NCBI GenBank assembly: GCA_026005175.1
Contig: BPKO01000002.1
Span: 342,501-406,500 of the forward strand
Direction: 5' to 3'
Length of the DNA stretch: 64,000 nt
Origin: Candidatus Tectimicrobiota bacterium
GTDB lineage: Bacteria > Tectomicrobia > Entotheonellia > Entotheonellales > Entotheonellaceae
Of this stretch, positions 1-9,500 are shown piece after piece (the stretch's first letter is position 1; the number at the start of each line of letters is the position of its first letter). The notes below the pieces were generated by a model. It was not told the origin of the DNA and ran no database searches. It saw nothing but the letters and a program-made list of their open reading frames with translations. Position numbers and translations under genes: made by a program.

Positions 1-229
1 GCACCTGGGTATCTGGCCGCAGCAGCCCTGGGTCGTCGAACAGCAGCTGGTGCCACGCCTGCGTGAGGCCTGCCAGCGGGCCGGGATCGAGATTCCGGGT
101 GATCGGGTGGTGGTGTTTTACCGGCCGCGCGAGGCCCGCCCGGTGCTGCCGTGGTCGCGTAGCCCGCGGGCGGCCGGGGCGACAGAACGCGCGTCGCCCC
201 GGCCCGCGCCTGAGACGCCCCAGGCTTAG
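1..229 (+). CDS. C-terminal end of an MscS-like channel protein (partial)
   Basis: Only the last 75 codons lie in the window; the reading frame begins at base 2 and stops at TAG 227-229. The tail contains VPRLREACQRAGIEIP, which resembles the closing helix-strand of the cytoplasmic vestibule of MscS-type mechanosensitive channels, where a helix is followed by GIEIP. It then ends in a Pro/Arg-rich extension. The stop overlaps, tail to tail, that of the lipoprotein on the other strand. A second MscS-like gene lies at 3984. The assignment rests on the short tail motif alone, so the family is likely but not certain. Confidence 0.45.
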   Translation, partial: HLGIWPQQPWVVEQQLVPRLREACQRAGIEIPGDRVVVFYRPREARPVLPWSRSPRAAGATERASPRPAPETPQA

Positions 230-1216
230 CCGCTAGGGGCTCCGGAGGTAATAGGCCGCACCAGGATTTCCGTGCGCCGGTTGCGGGCCCGCCCCTCGCG
301 GGTGGTGTTGGGCGCGACGGGTTCGGCCTTCCCCTTCCACTCCAGGGTGATGCGGTTGGGCGAGATGCCCTGCGAGGTCAGGTAGTCGCGCACCGCCTCG
401 GCCCGCCGCTGCGACAGCCGCAGGTTGTAGGCGTCAGAGCCCGTGGCGTCGGTGTGGGCCACAATATGGGCACGCAGCGAGAGGTCGTAGCGCATCTCGC
501 GCACCACGGCGTCGAGATCGCGAAACGCTTCGGGATTGACCAGCCCTTCCTGAATCCGGTAGCGGTCGACCCGATGATACACCACCGCGCGGCGCTGGAC
601 GGCCACCGTGGCCGTCGTGGTATCCGAGCCCCCACGCCCGTCTTCCACGGTGAGGCGCACCGTGTAGAGGCCGGCCTGGGCGTAGCGGTGGGTGGCCATG
701 GGGAAAGAAAAGCGCGCTTGCGCCCCATCGCCAAAGTCCCAGATATACGTGAGCTTGTCGCCATCGGGATCCGCCGACGCGGTGGCGTTGAAGGTAAGCA
801 GGGCATTCACCTCTCCCTGTGCCGGCGCCTTCAACGCTGCCCGTGGCGGCTGGTTGGCCGGCGGCGGTGGGGGGGGTGGTGGCGGCGGGGGGGGGTGGCG
901 GCGGGGCTGCCTGCCGCTCGGCCATCAGCGCACCAAGGTCGGCGATGATGGCGCGCGCCATCTCCGAAGCCCGGACATCCTGGCAGGAATAGAAAACCCC
1001 ACGGGCTTCTCGGTAGCGCTTTTCCAGCGCCGCCAAGTCCTTGGGAAAGCGCTCGGCGGCGCCGGCCTGCTTGGCCTGATCCAGCGCTTGCCGTGCCTGA
1101 CGCAGGTCCTGTATCGCCTGCAGCGTCTGTGGCTCGCGGATGGCACAGCCGGCCGCCAGGAGCAGCAAGCAGCCCACCGCGCCCAGAAAGCAACTGCGCA
1201 GCGTTGGTCGTTTCAC
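226..1216 (-). CDS. PKD/OmpA-domain lipoprotein, frameshifted in a poly-G tract
   Basis: The GTG start at 1216 follows GGAAGGAGG. Residues 1-24 form a lipoprotein signal ending LLLLAAGC, so Cys24 would be lipidated. A helical segment of about 80 residues (rich in Gln, Ala and Arg) follows, then a proline-rich linker, a PKD domain (motif WDFGDG) and a C-terminal OmpA-like peptidoglycan-binding domain (AHTDATGSDAYNLRLSQRRA, then NRRTEI). The frame changes inside the linker, where the plus strand has runs of 8 G (869-876) and 9 G (887-895). Removing one base joins the halves into 329 residues. The product probably tethers the outer membrane to peptidoglycan, like Pal. The broken tract may be a sequencing error or a slippage-prone switch. 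Confidence 0.75.
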
Positions 1217-1449
1217 ATCGTCCTCCTTCCCGCGATACCGTGGCCTCTGTCCCTGAACCGCCTGCCGGCTTCTCTCGCACGAAGCGGCCCGTAGCACACT
1301 GTCCCAGAAAGCCATATGGAAACCCAGTGGGGCTTGACGGCGGCACTGTCCTGCTTTGCAGATAAGGACAGCCCCTCCACAGGGGGTACAGAGAGGCGAC
1401 GGCAAATTTTTTACTATCTTAGCACGCCCATGCTGCGTGTCAAGCAAAA

Positions 1450-1486
1450 CCGCCACCGCCGGTGGCGGTGCGAAATGGTGTATACT
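1450..1486 (+). promoter_or_regulatory. Perfect palindrome and -10 box upstream of corA
   Basis: CCGCCACCGCCGGTGGCGG at 1450-1468 has perfect 9-base arms around a single central C. TATACT at 1481-1486, preceded by TG, is a good -10 box; I see no convincing -35, which may indicate an activator or extended -10 promoter. The palindrome sits where a repressor or activator would bind, or it could form a hairpin if transcription starts upstream. The rest of the 307-base divergent gap (1217-1523) holds no other feature I can support. Confidence 0.4.
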
Positions 1487-1523
1487 CTGCTCGCGGCAAG
1501 TACCGTGCGGAGGAGGAGCGAGC

Positions 1524-2597
1524 ATGGTCTGGCGCAAGCGCTACAGTCCCCCGGGCACCCCGCCCGGCACGCTGCGGCCCCCGGAAGTGCCGCAGCCGGT
1601 GCGGGTGACGGCCATCCACTACACGGCCGAGACGTACACCGAGCAAGAAGTGGCCGACGTCGACGCCTTTCTCAAAGACGTGCCGCGCCAGGGCGTCTTG
1701 TGGCTCAACGTTGACGGCCTGGGAGACGTGGCGCTGCTGGAAAAACTCGGGCAGCACTTTGGCCTTCACCCCTTGAGCCTGGAAGACGTGCTCAACGTGC
1801 CGCAGCGCCCCAAGCTCGAAGACTACGAAGCTTACCAGTTCCTCGTCATCCGCATGGCCATGGTACAGGACATGGCCGATTTGTCGGGGCGCACCGAGCA
1901 GGTGAGCCTGTTTCTGGGTCCCACATACGTGCTCACCATCCAGGAACACTATGGCGACGTCTTTGAGCCGGTGCGGCAGCGGCTGCGTCAGGCGCGGGGC
2001 CGCATCCGGCGCAGCGGTCCGGACTATCTCGCCTATGCCTTGCTCGATGCCGCCATCGACGGCTTCTTCCCAGTGCTAGAACACCTAAGCGACCGCCTGA
2101 CTGCCCTGGAAGAGGCCGTGCTGGCCAGGCCGACGCGCGAGACGCTGGAGGAGATCTACGCCGTGCGCCGGGCCCTGAACGGCCTGCGCCGCGCCCTGTG
2201 GCCGGCCCGCGAGGCAGTCAGCGCCTTTGCCCGCAGCGACTCGCCCCTGGTCAGCGAGCAGACCAAGTTTTTTCTGCGCGACTGCTACGACCACGTGCTG
2301 CAAGTACTCGACGTCCTCGAGAGCTACCGCGAGCTGAGCGCCGGGCTGATGGAGACTTACCTGTCGTCGCAGAGCCACCACCTCAACGAGGTGATGAAAG
2401 TGCTGACCATCATCGCCACCATTTTCATCCCGCTTACGTTTATTGCCGGCATCTACGGCATGAACTTCAACCCCGACCGCAGCCCCTGGAACATGCCCGA
2501 GCTCAACTGGTACTGGGGCTACCCCTTCAGCTTGCTGCTCATGGCCGCCATTGCTGCCGGGCTCGTCTTTTACTTTCGCCGCCGCGGCTGGCTCTAG
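1524..2597 (+). CDS. corA: CorA-family magnesium/cobalt transporter
   Basis: A 357-residue inner-membrane channel protein. The large N-terminal cytoplasmic part (about 1-290) has the CorA alpha/beta fold, with WLNVDG and LEDVLNVPQRPKLEDY. It is followed by the long stalk helix and two membrane helices; YGMNF, the family signature for the periplasmic mouth and selectivity filter, ends the first. The C-terminus FYFRRRGWL is basic, as usual. The ATG at 1524 is chosen because GGAGGAG lies just upstream and the upstream in-frame codons are not CorA-like. Length is typical. It is the first gene of a row of five envelope genes (corA, yihY-like, mscS-like, tamA, tamB), 11 bases before the next. CorA proteins pass Mg2+, Co2+ or Ni2+; which is not readable here. 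Confidence 0.92.
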   Translation: MVWRKRYSPPGTPPGTLRPPEVPQPVRVTAIHYTAETYTEQEVADVDAFLKDVPRQGVLWLNVDGLGDVALLEKLGQHFGLHPLSLEDVLNVPQRPKLEDYEAYQFLVIRMAMVQDMADLSGRTEQVSLFLGPTYVLTIQEHYGDVFEPVRQRLRQARGRIRRSGPDYLAYALLDAAIDGFFPVLEHLSDRLTALEEAVLARPTRETLEEIYAVRRALNGLRRALWPAREAVSAFARSDSPLVSEQTKFFLRDCYDHVLQVLDVLESYRELSAGLMETYLSSQSHHLNEVMKVLTIIATIFIPLTFIAGIYGMNFNPDRSPWNMPELNWYWGYPFSLLLMAAIAAGLVFYFRRRGWL

Positions 2598-2608
2598 GAA
2601 AACGGGAG

Positions 2609-3955
2609 ATGCGGTTTCGGCAAGGGCTCTGGGAAAGCGCGGCGCGCCTGCGCGCGTGGGTGTGGCGGGAGCTGCTCGATGCCACCCCGGCGCCGGCGCT
2701 GCGGCGGCTGCGACGCCGCCTGCTGCAAGGAGGGCTCGTCGTCTGGCGCGGCTTTTTCTACGACCACCAGTGCCTGCTACGCGCTTCGGCCCTCACCTAC
2801 ACCACGCTGCTGGCGCTGGTGCCCATGCTGGCCTTTGCCTTTGCCTTTCTCAAAGGCCTGGGGGTGCCAGACCTGCTCGAGCGGCTGCTGCGCGAGCGCC
2901 TGGCACCGGCTTCGGAAGAGGCGGTGCGCCTGATTCTTGCCTACGTGAGCAACGTCAAGGCCGGCACCCTGGGAGTCATGGGCTTGGGCGCCCTCTTTTT
3001 CTCTACCTTGCTCCAGTTTGGCACCGTGGAGCAGGCCTTCAACACCATCTGGGGAGTGCCCAGAGGAAGGCCGCTGCTGCGCAAGCTGACCGACTACCTC
3101 AGCCTCATGGTGGTAGGGCCGGTGGTCTTGCTGCTGGCCACGGCGCTCACCGCGGCGCTCCGGAGCAATACCCTGGTTGCCCTGCTGCTGGAGAGGCGGC
3201 TGATCGGCGACGCCATGCTGGCTTTTTTTACCCTGCTGCCTTACGTGGCGGTGTGGCTGGCCTTTACGTTTTTCTACCTGGTCATCCCCAACACGCGGGT
3301 CCGCCTGGGTCCAGCCCTGCTGGGCGGGCTCGTCGGCGGCACCCTGTGGCAGCTGGCACAGTGGGCTTACCTGGTGTTCCAAATTGGGCTGACGCGTTAC
3401 CACGCCATTTACGGGGCCTTTGCCCAGCTGCCGCTGCTCATGATCTGGATCTACCTCAGCTGGGTCGTCACCCTCCTGGGGGCAGAGATCGCTTTTGCCT
3501 GCCAGCACGCCCCGCGTGCCGCCCTGGAGCGCCTTGCCCCCAGTATCTACGCGCGCGAGTGGCTGGCCAGCAGCCTCTACTTCTCGCTTGTGCGCGCCTT
3601 CCGCGCCGGGGAGGCGCCCTGGTCGGCAGCGGCGTTTGCCCACCAGCTGAGCCTTCCCCTGCACCTGGTGCACGAGGTGGTGGCGACCCTGGTGCAGGCG
3701 GGGCTGCTGGTGGAAGTGGCGGCGCCACCTGAGCACTACGTGCCAGCGCGCGACCCCGCCACCCTCACCCCCTGGCAGGTGCTGCAGGCGCTGCGCCACC
3801 ACGGCGACCCCCGCCTGGAAGCACTGCTGGCCGGGCGCGATGCGCTGGCCAGCAGCCTGATGCAGCGGGCGGAAGAAGCCATGGCCCACGCCGCCGGAAC
3901 CTGTAGCGTTACGCAGTGGCTGGCGGCGGCGCCGCCCCTTCCCCGCCCGGACTGA
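2609..3955 (+). CDS. YihY/BrkB-family inner-membrane protein with winged-helix-like tail
   Basis: 448 residues. Six hydrophobic segments cover about residues 60-300, with family features such as SALTYTTLLALVPMLAFAFA near the start and QFGTVEQAFNTIWGVPRGR in a loop. The family was long called ribonuclease BN by mistake and is now an uncharacterised membrane family, so no enzyme activity is claimed. About 140 residues after the last membrane helix (APWSAAAFAHQLSLPLHLVHEVVATLVQAGLL) read like a winged-helix domain, a common extension in Gram-negative homologues. The start codon ATG at 2609 follows GGGAG and lies 11 bases after corA, so the two are likely co-transcribed. Confidence 0.85.
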   Translation: MRFRQGLWESAARLRAWVWRELLDATPAPALRRLRRRLLQGGLVVWRGFFYDHQCLLRASALTYTTLLALVPMLAFAFAFLKGLGVPDLLERLLRERLAPASEEAVRLILAYVSNVKAGTLGVMGLGALFFSTLLQFGTVEQAFNTIWGVPRGRPLLRKLTDYLSLMVVGPVVLLLATALTAALRSNTLVALLLERRLIGDAMLAFFTLLPYVAVWLAFTFFYLVIPNTRVRLGPALLGGLVGGTLWQLAQWAYLVFQIGLTRYHAIYGAFAQLPLLMIWIYLSWVVTLLGAEIAFACQHAPRAALERLAPSIYAREWLASSLYFSLVRAFRAGEAPWSAAAFAHQLSLPLHLVHEVVATLVQAGLLVEVAAPPEHYVPARDPATLTPWQVLQALRHHGDPRLEALLAGRDALASSLMQRAEEAMAHAAGTCSVTQWLAAAPPLPRPD

Positions 3956-3983
3956 GAAGGCTTTCGCCAGGAAGGAGCATGGC

Positions 3984-4589
3984 ATGCAGCAAGTGGCGCC
4001 GAGCTTCGTCCCTTACCTGACCACACTGGCCAGCGTGTTGGTGGTCGTTGCCCTGGGCTTCCTGGCCTATGGCGTAGTGCGCCGCAGCCTGCGCCTGCTG
4101 GTGCAGCGGCAGTATCTTTCTGCCCCGCTAGGCGCCATGCTGCAAGGACTGGCGCGCTGGGGTATCGGCATCCTGGTGGGGCTGCTCGTCTTGCAGCAGG
4201 CCGGCTTGCGCGTGGCCAGCCTGTGGGCTACCCTGCTCACCCTGGCCGGCATGGTCACCGTGGGCTTCATCGCCGTGTGGAGCGTGCTCAGCAACGTCCT
4301 GTGCGCCGTCTTGCTGGTCCTCTTTGGCCCGTTTCGCCTTGGTGACGACATCGAGATCATCGAGGCCACCGGCGGCCGTGGCCTGCGCGGTGAGGTGATC
4401 GGCTTCAATGCGCTCTACACGACCCTTCGCGAGGTGCGCGAGGAAGGCCCCGGCGAGGCGGTGGTGCAGGTGCCCAACAATGTCTTTTTCCAAAAGACGC
4501 TGCGCCGCCGCCGCGGCAACAAGACACAGGGCCTGGAGACGGCCCTGTTTGCCCAGGCGACTCCCGGACAGGCCGGTAGCCAGGAGTAA
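3984..4589 (+). CDS. Short MscS-family mechanosensitive channel
   Basis: 201 residues. Three membrane helices are visible; the third region carries the Gly/Ala-rich pore-helix pattern of MscS, followed by FGPFRLGDDIEI, the family boundary between pore and beta domain. The beta domain (GEVIGFNALYTTLREV, VVQVPNNVFFQKTLRRRRG) is complete, but the C-terminal alpha/beta vestibule of E. coli MscS is missing and only a polar tail remains. GAAGGAG lies close upstream of ATG 3984. It follows the yihY-like gene by 28 bases and precedes tamA by 9, so it belongs to the same envelope operon. Its likely role is release of osmolytes on osmotic downshock; a truncated vestibule may change gating. Confidence 0.82.
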   Translation: MQQVAPSFVPYLTTLASVLVVVALGFLAYGVVRRSLRLLVQRQYLSAPLGAMLQGLARWGIGILVGLLVLQQAGLRVASLWATLLTLAGMVTVGFIAVWSVLSNVLCAVLLVLFGPFRLGDDIEIIEATGGRGLRGEVIGFNALYTTLREVREEGPGEAVVQVPNNVFFQKTLRRRRGNKTQGLETALFAQATPGQAGSQE

Positions 4590-4598
4590 GTCCCGGGC

Positions 4599-6522
4599 AT
4601 GCGGCGCCGGCTGCGGGGAAGCACTGCCTGGTGGCGGTGGGGACTGCTGGGGGGGCTGCTGCTCGCTTTGGTGGCCTGTGCCGGCAAAACGCCGCGGGTC
4701 CCCGAGGCAAAGGTGTCCGAAGCATTGCCCGAGGTGACCCGCATCACCTTCCAGGGCAACACCCACTTCAGCAGCCGTGCCCTGCGCCGCGTCATGGCCA
4801 TCCGCCCGCGCCCGCTGTGGCCCCCTTGGCGGCGCGGCGAGCCGTACAACCCGCCGACGCTGGCTGCCGACTTGCGCCGCCTCAAGAAGTTTTACTTTGA
4901 CCGCGGCTTCTTGCAGGCGCAGGTGCGTCTGGCGGCCGTACACGAAAGCGCGGAGGGCACGCAAGTGCAGCTGGAAATCGCTATTGACGAGGGCCCCGAG
5001 ACACGCGTGGCGGCGGTGCAGCTGGCCGGCACCCTGCCGCCAGAGCTGCCGCCGGCCCCACAGCTGCTGGCTGCCTTGCCGCTGCGCGCTGGGATGCGCC
5101 TGAGCAAGGCGGCGTTTGACCAGAGTCGCGAGCTGCTCCGCGAGCGCCTGCACGCCGCTGGCTATGCCCGCGCCCGCGTCATCCCCCATACCGAAATCGA
5201 CCTCAAGACGCATGCCGCCACGGTAACCTTTACCCTCGAGCCCGGGAAGCGAGCCACCGTGGGACGCCTCACCATCCGCGGCGCCCGCCAGGTGCGCGAG
5301 ACGGCTATCCGCCGCCAGCTCACCCTGTGCGAGGGCGAGGTCTTCAGCAGTACCCGGCTGCGCGAAAGCCTCGAGGCCATCTACGGTCTGGGCATGTTCC
5401 AGGCCGTCACCCCCCACCTGCAGCGCCTCGAAGAGCCCGACGCCCCGCTTGACGTGGTCATCGAGGTGCGCGAGCGGCGGCCGCGCAGCGTGGAAGTGGG
5501 GTTTGGTTTTAGCACCGTAGAGCGCTTCCGCCTGCAAACCGCCTGGACGCACCGCAACCTCTTTGGTGGCGCCCAGCGCTTCAGCGCCACGGGGAAGGTC
5601 TCTTCCCTGGAGCAGACCCTGGAAGCCCGCCTGCGCCTGCCAGCGCCGCTGGGCCGGCGCACCGCCCTCACCCAGACCTTTTTCGTGCGCAACGAGCAGG
5701 AAATCAACACCGATCCCCTGGGGCTGAGCGACGCCCTCTTCGATATCAAAGATCCCCAGCCGGCGTTCGACCTCCTGCGCCTGGGCGCCAACGCTGAGCT
5801 GACCTACCGCCTCAGCCGCCGCCTTAGCGTTCTGGGCGGGCTCGAGCTGAGCCTCAACCAGTTTCGCAACGTGGATCCGCAAGCCCTGGCCAGCGTCGGC
5901 CCCGGCCTTGGGGAAGACAACCTCCTGCTGGTGCAGTTCGGCGAAGCACAGTGGAACAGCAGCGACCATCCCCTTGACCCCACCCGCGGCCTGGTGCTGC
6001 GTGGCCGCCTCGAACACGCCACCACCGCCATGCTCTCCGACACCAGCTTTGTCAAAGCGGTGGTGGAAGTGCGCCACTACCTGCGCCTGTGGCGCCAGCT
6101 GGTCCTGGCCACCCGCCTCGAACTCGGCAGCCTGCAACCCTACGGCGCCAGCGACGAGGCGCCGTTTAACGTGCGCTTTTTTGCCGGCGGGCCCGGGCAG
6201 CGTGCGCGGCTTTGCCCAAAATCGCCTCGGTCCCCGCGATGCCCAGGGCAACCCCGTGGGCGGCAACAGCCTGCTCGAAGGCAGCGTCGAACTGCGCTTC
6301 CCCCTCTTCGCCCCCCTCGCCGCCGCGCTCTTCGTCGATTTTGGCAACGTGTTTCCCGAATCTTTCACGTATGACTTGAGCGATTTGCGCTTTGCCGTGG
6401 GGCCGGGGCTGCGCTATCGCACGCCGGTGGGGCCGCTGCGGCTGGACGTGGGGGTGGTGCTCAACCGGCGGGCGGGGGAGGAGGTGGGGCGGTTTGAGTT
6501 CAGCATTGGCCAGGCGTTTTGA
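4599..6522 (+). CDS. tamA: TamA/BamA-family outer-membrane assembly protein (one frameshift)
   Basis: 640 residues once one extra base is removed. POTRA-like domains cover about 45-330 (TRITFQGNTHFSSRALRRVM, then LTIRGARQVRETAIRRQL), followed by a 16-strand-type beta barrel with NLFGGAQRFSATG, the L6 motif GGPGSVRGF, and a terminal Phe in FSIGQAF that the Bam machinery would recognise. The frame breaks at GGGCCCGGG (6191-6197), within the L6 motif itself; one base too many. Adjacency to tamB, 15 bases downstream, argues for TamA rather than BamA. Unusually, the signal sequence ends LALVACAG, a plausible lipobox with Cys27, whereas characterised TamA is not a lipoprotein. Together with TamB it would insert proteins into, or carry lipids to, the outer membrane. 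Confidence 0.85.
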
Positions 6523-6537
6523 GCGAGGAGGCAGACG

Positions 6538-9500
6538 ATGGGCAAGGGCTGGCGCTGGGCGGTGGTGATGCTGAGCCTTCTGGGACCCCTGGCCCTGGGA
6601 GGCGCCGCCGATCCCTTGCTCGACCCGCTGCGCGACTTGCTGGTGCAGGCGGTGGCCAAGGCCATCTCCCGCTCCCTGCAGGGCCGCCTGGAGGTGGGAG
6701 CCTTGCGCGGCTCGCTGCTGAGCGCTCCGACGCTCGAAAACGTGGTGCTGCGCGACGCCCAGAACCATATTGTGGCACGCATCGCTCGCTTGCACTTATC
6801 GTATGATCTTAAGACTTTACTTAAAGGTTACCTGCGCGTGCACCGTCTCGAGGTGGTGCAGCCGTGGTTGCGGTTGGAGGAGGGGGCAGACGGGCGCCTG
6901 AATCTCCTGCGGATCTTTTCCGCTCCATCGCCGCCGCCTGCTCCATCACCGTCGCCTGCTGCCGAGGGGGGTGACTTGCCCTTTGCGGTGGCGGTGGAGC
7001 GCCTGGTGCTGCGCGATGGAGCGCTGGAGGTGCGGCTGCCGGCGCTACCTGGGGTCGACCGCGTGGAGGGACTTCAGGCGCAACTGCGCCTGCGGCTTGC
7101 GGCGCAGGGCCTGCAAGTGCGCTTTGAGCAGCTTACGGCCACCGCCCTCCCGGCGGACGTGACCCTGCGTGCCTTGCGCGGCGTGGTGCGCCTGCTGGCC
7201 GAAGGCACGCAGCTCGAAGCGCTACACTTGGAAACCGACCACAGCCGCCTTGCCCTCACCGGCGTCCTGCCCGGGGGCAGGCAGCCGGCGAGCCTGCAGG
7301 TGGCGGCCCAGCCGCTGGCGGTGAGCGAGCTGGGACAACTGCTGGGCCAGGCGGCGCTCCAGGGCGAGGTGCAGCTGCGCCTGGCGCTGACGGGGCCGCC
7401 CTCGGCCTTGCAGCTTGCCGCCGCGCTGCACAGCGCCGAGGGCCGCGTGGTGCTCCACGGCGAGGTGGATACCACGGCAGCGCCGCCGCGCTACCACGGC
7501 ACCCTGGAGGTGGCCCACCTCGACCTGGGAACGCTGCTGCGCCGGGCCGGCTGGCAGAGCGACCTGAACGTGCAAGTTGACTTGCAGGGCACTGGCACCA
7601 CCTTGCCGCCGCTGCGCGGCCGCGCTCAGGTGCGCGTGCTGCCCTCGCGGCTGGGAGACCTCGTGCTGTCGCCTTCTCGCCTCGACCTCGAGGTGGCTGA
7701 GCGCCGCTTTGCCGTGCACCACTTTTCCCTTATCACTTCGGGAGCCCAGCTACAGGCCGCAGGGGTGATCGATCTGGAGGGAACCTCGCACGTCGACTAC
7801 CGCCTCCACGCCGATCTGGCGCAGCTACGGGCCTTGCTGCCTGAGCTTTCCCCGGCCGGCCGCCTCGAACTGCAAGGAGAGGCCAGCGGGGAGGGGAGAG
7901 CCGTGCGCACACAGGGCACCCTCCAGGCCAGCGGCCTGCGTGTTGGCGACTATGCCGCCCAGCAGCTGCGGCTTACTTATGCCGGCGAGGACCTGGCAGC
8001 GCAGCCCCGCCTGCACGCCGAGGTGGTGGCCGAGCAGGGCGCCGTGGCGGCGCTTTCCCTGCGCCGGCTCGAAGCCCAAGCCACCTATGAGGCGGCAACG
8101 CGGCAGGGGACGTTTGCCGTCGAACTCACCCAGGCGCCAGGGCGCGGCGGGGGAAGCGCGCGGCACCTTGGCTCTGGGCGAGCACGGCCAGGAACTCACC
8201 CTGACGGTGCTGCGCGTGCAGCTAGAGGGCCGCACTTGGCAAGCGGCGGCGCCGCTGCGCCTTGCCCTGGCCCCGGGCCGCTTCCAGCTCTCCCCGCTGC
8301 GCCTGGTGCATGCCGACGAAGTGCTGGAGGTGGCAGGCACCCTTGCCGCCCAGCGCCTGGAGGCGGTGCAGCTGCGTGTGACGCGTCTCGACCTGGCGCC
8401 CTGGCGCCGCCTGCTGGCTTTGCCGGCCCTGCCCGAGGGCCGCCTCAACCTGGCGTTGCAGCTTGCCGGGCCGCTGGCTGCCCCGGCCTTACGTGCCAGC
8501 CTGACGCTGGAGCCCGTGTCGCCTGCACCGGCGCGCCTCGAGGCCACGCTGGCTCTACGAAGAAACCCGGCTGCGTGGCGACCTGGTGCTGTCTCAGGCG
8601 GGACGCCAGGCGCTGGCGCTGCACCTGGCGCTGCCCGTTGACTTGGCCCTGCAGCCGTTGCCCCTGGAAGCGCGGCTGCCGCAGGGCCCCCTGACGCTGC
8701 AGCTCGCCCTTGACCGTCCGACGCTGGCCCCGTGGCTGCCCCTGCGCGGGGGCCTGGAAGGGAGCGTGCGCCTGGAAGGCACGTATGCCGAGTTGGCCCT
8801 GGAGGGCCACTTGCGGCTTGCCGAGGTGTCCCCGGCCGGCGCCCCGCTGCACCTGCAAGCACCCCTGCACCTGCAGGCGACGCTGCGCCCGGCCCCCTCG
8901 CTGGCAGCGCTGCACCAGGCGCTGCAACAAGGGGCGCCGCTGCCAGCGGCCGTGCAGCTGGCGCTGCGTGCTCCGACCCTGAGTGTCTTCTTGCCGGATG
9001 GGGAGGAGATCCGGGTGCGGGAGCTGTCGCTGGCGGCTGGCGGCGCGTGGTCTTCCCAGGGATGGCAAGCCACGGTGCAGGCGCTGCGCCTGCACGCGCA
9101 AGCGCCGGGCTTGCCGCCGGCCACCGCCAGCCTGGCCGGCACCTTGACGCCGCAGCGGCTGGTGCTGTCTCGCTTGCAGGTGGCGCTGCCGCACGGCCAG
9201 CTGCTGGGCCGCGGCACTTACGCCCTGGCGACGCAGCAGCTTCGCTTGCAGCTCGATTTTCCCCGCCTTGTGCTGTCTGACTTGCTTCCTGCCTTGCCGG
9301 CGGCGTGGCCGCCCGAAGTCAGCGGCAGCGTTGCCCTCCAAGGCCCTCTGGCGGCGCCGCAGCTGGTGGCGCAGCTGGAGTACGCTGGGGCGCCGCTTAG
9401 CGCCGAAGCCACCGTGCAGTGGCAGGCTCCCCTGCCGCGCTACGAGGCCACGGTGCGGCTTGCCAACCTCGAGGTGGCGCGGCTGCTGCCTGGCTGGTCA

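Noticed and set aside
4128-6368. A 746-residue open frame on the minus strand opposite mscS and tamA
   Set aside because: High-GC shadow: composition is Gln/Ala/His-rich without domain motifs, while the plus strand has clear MscS and POTRA/barrel features.
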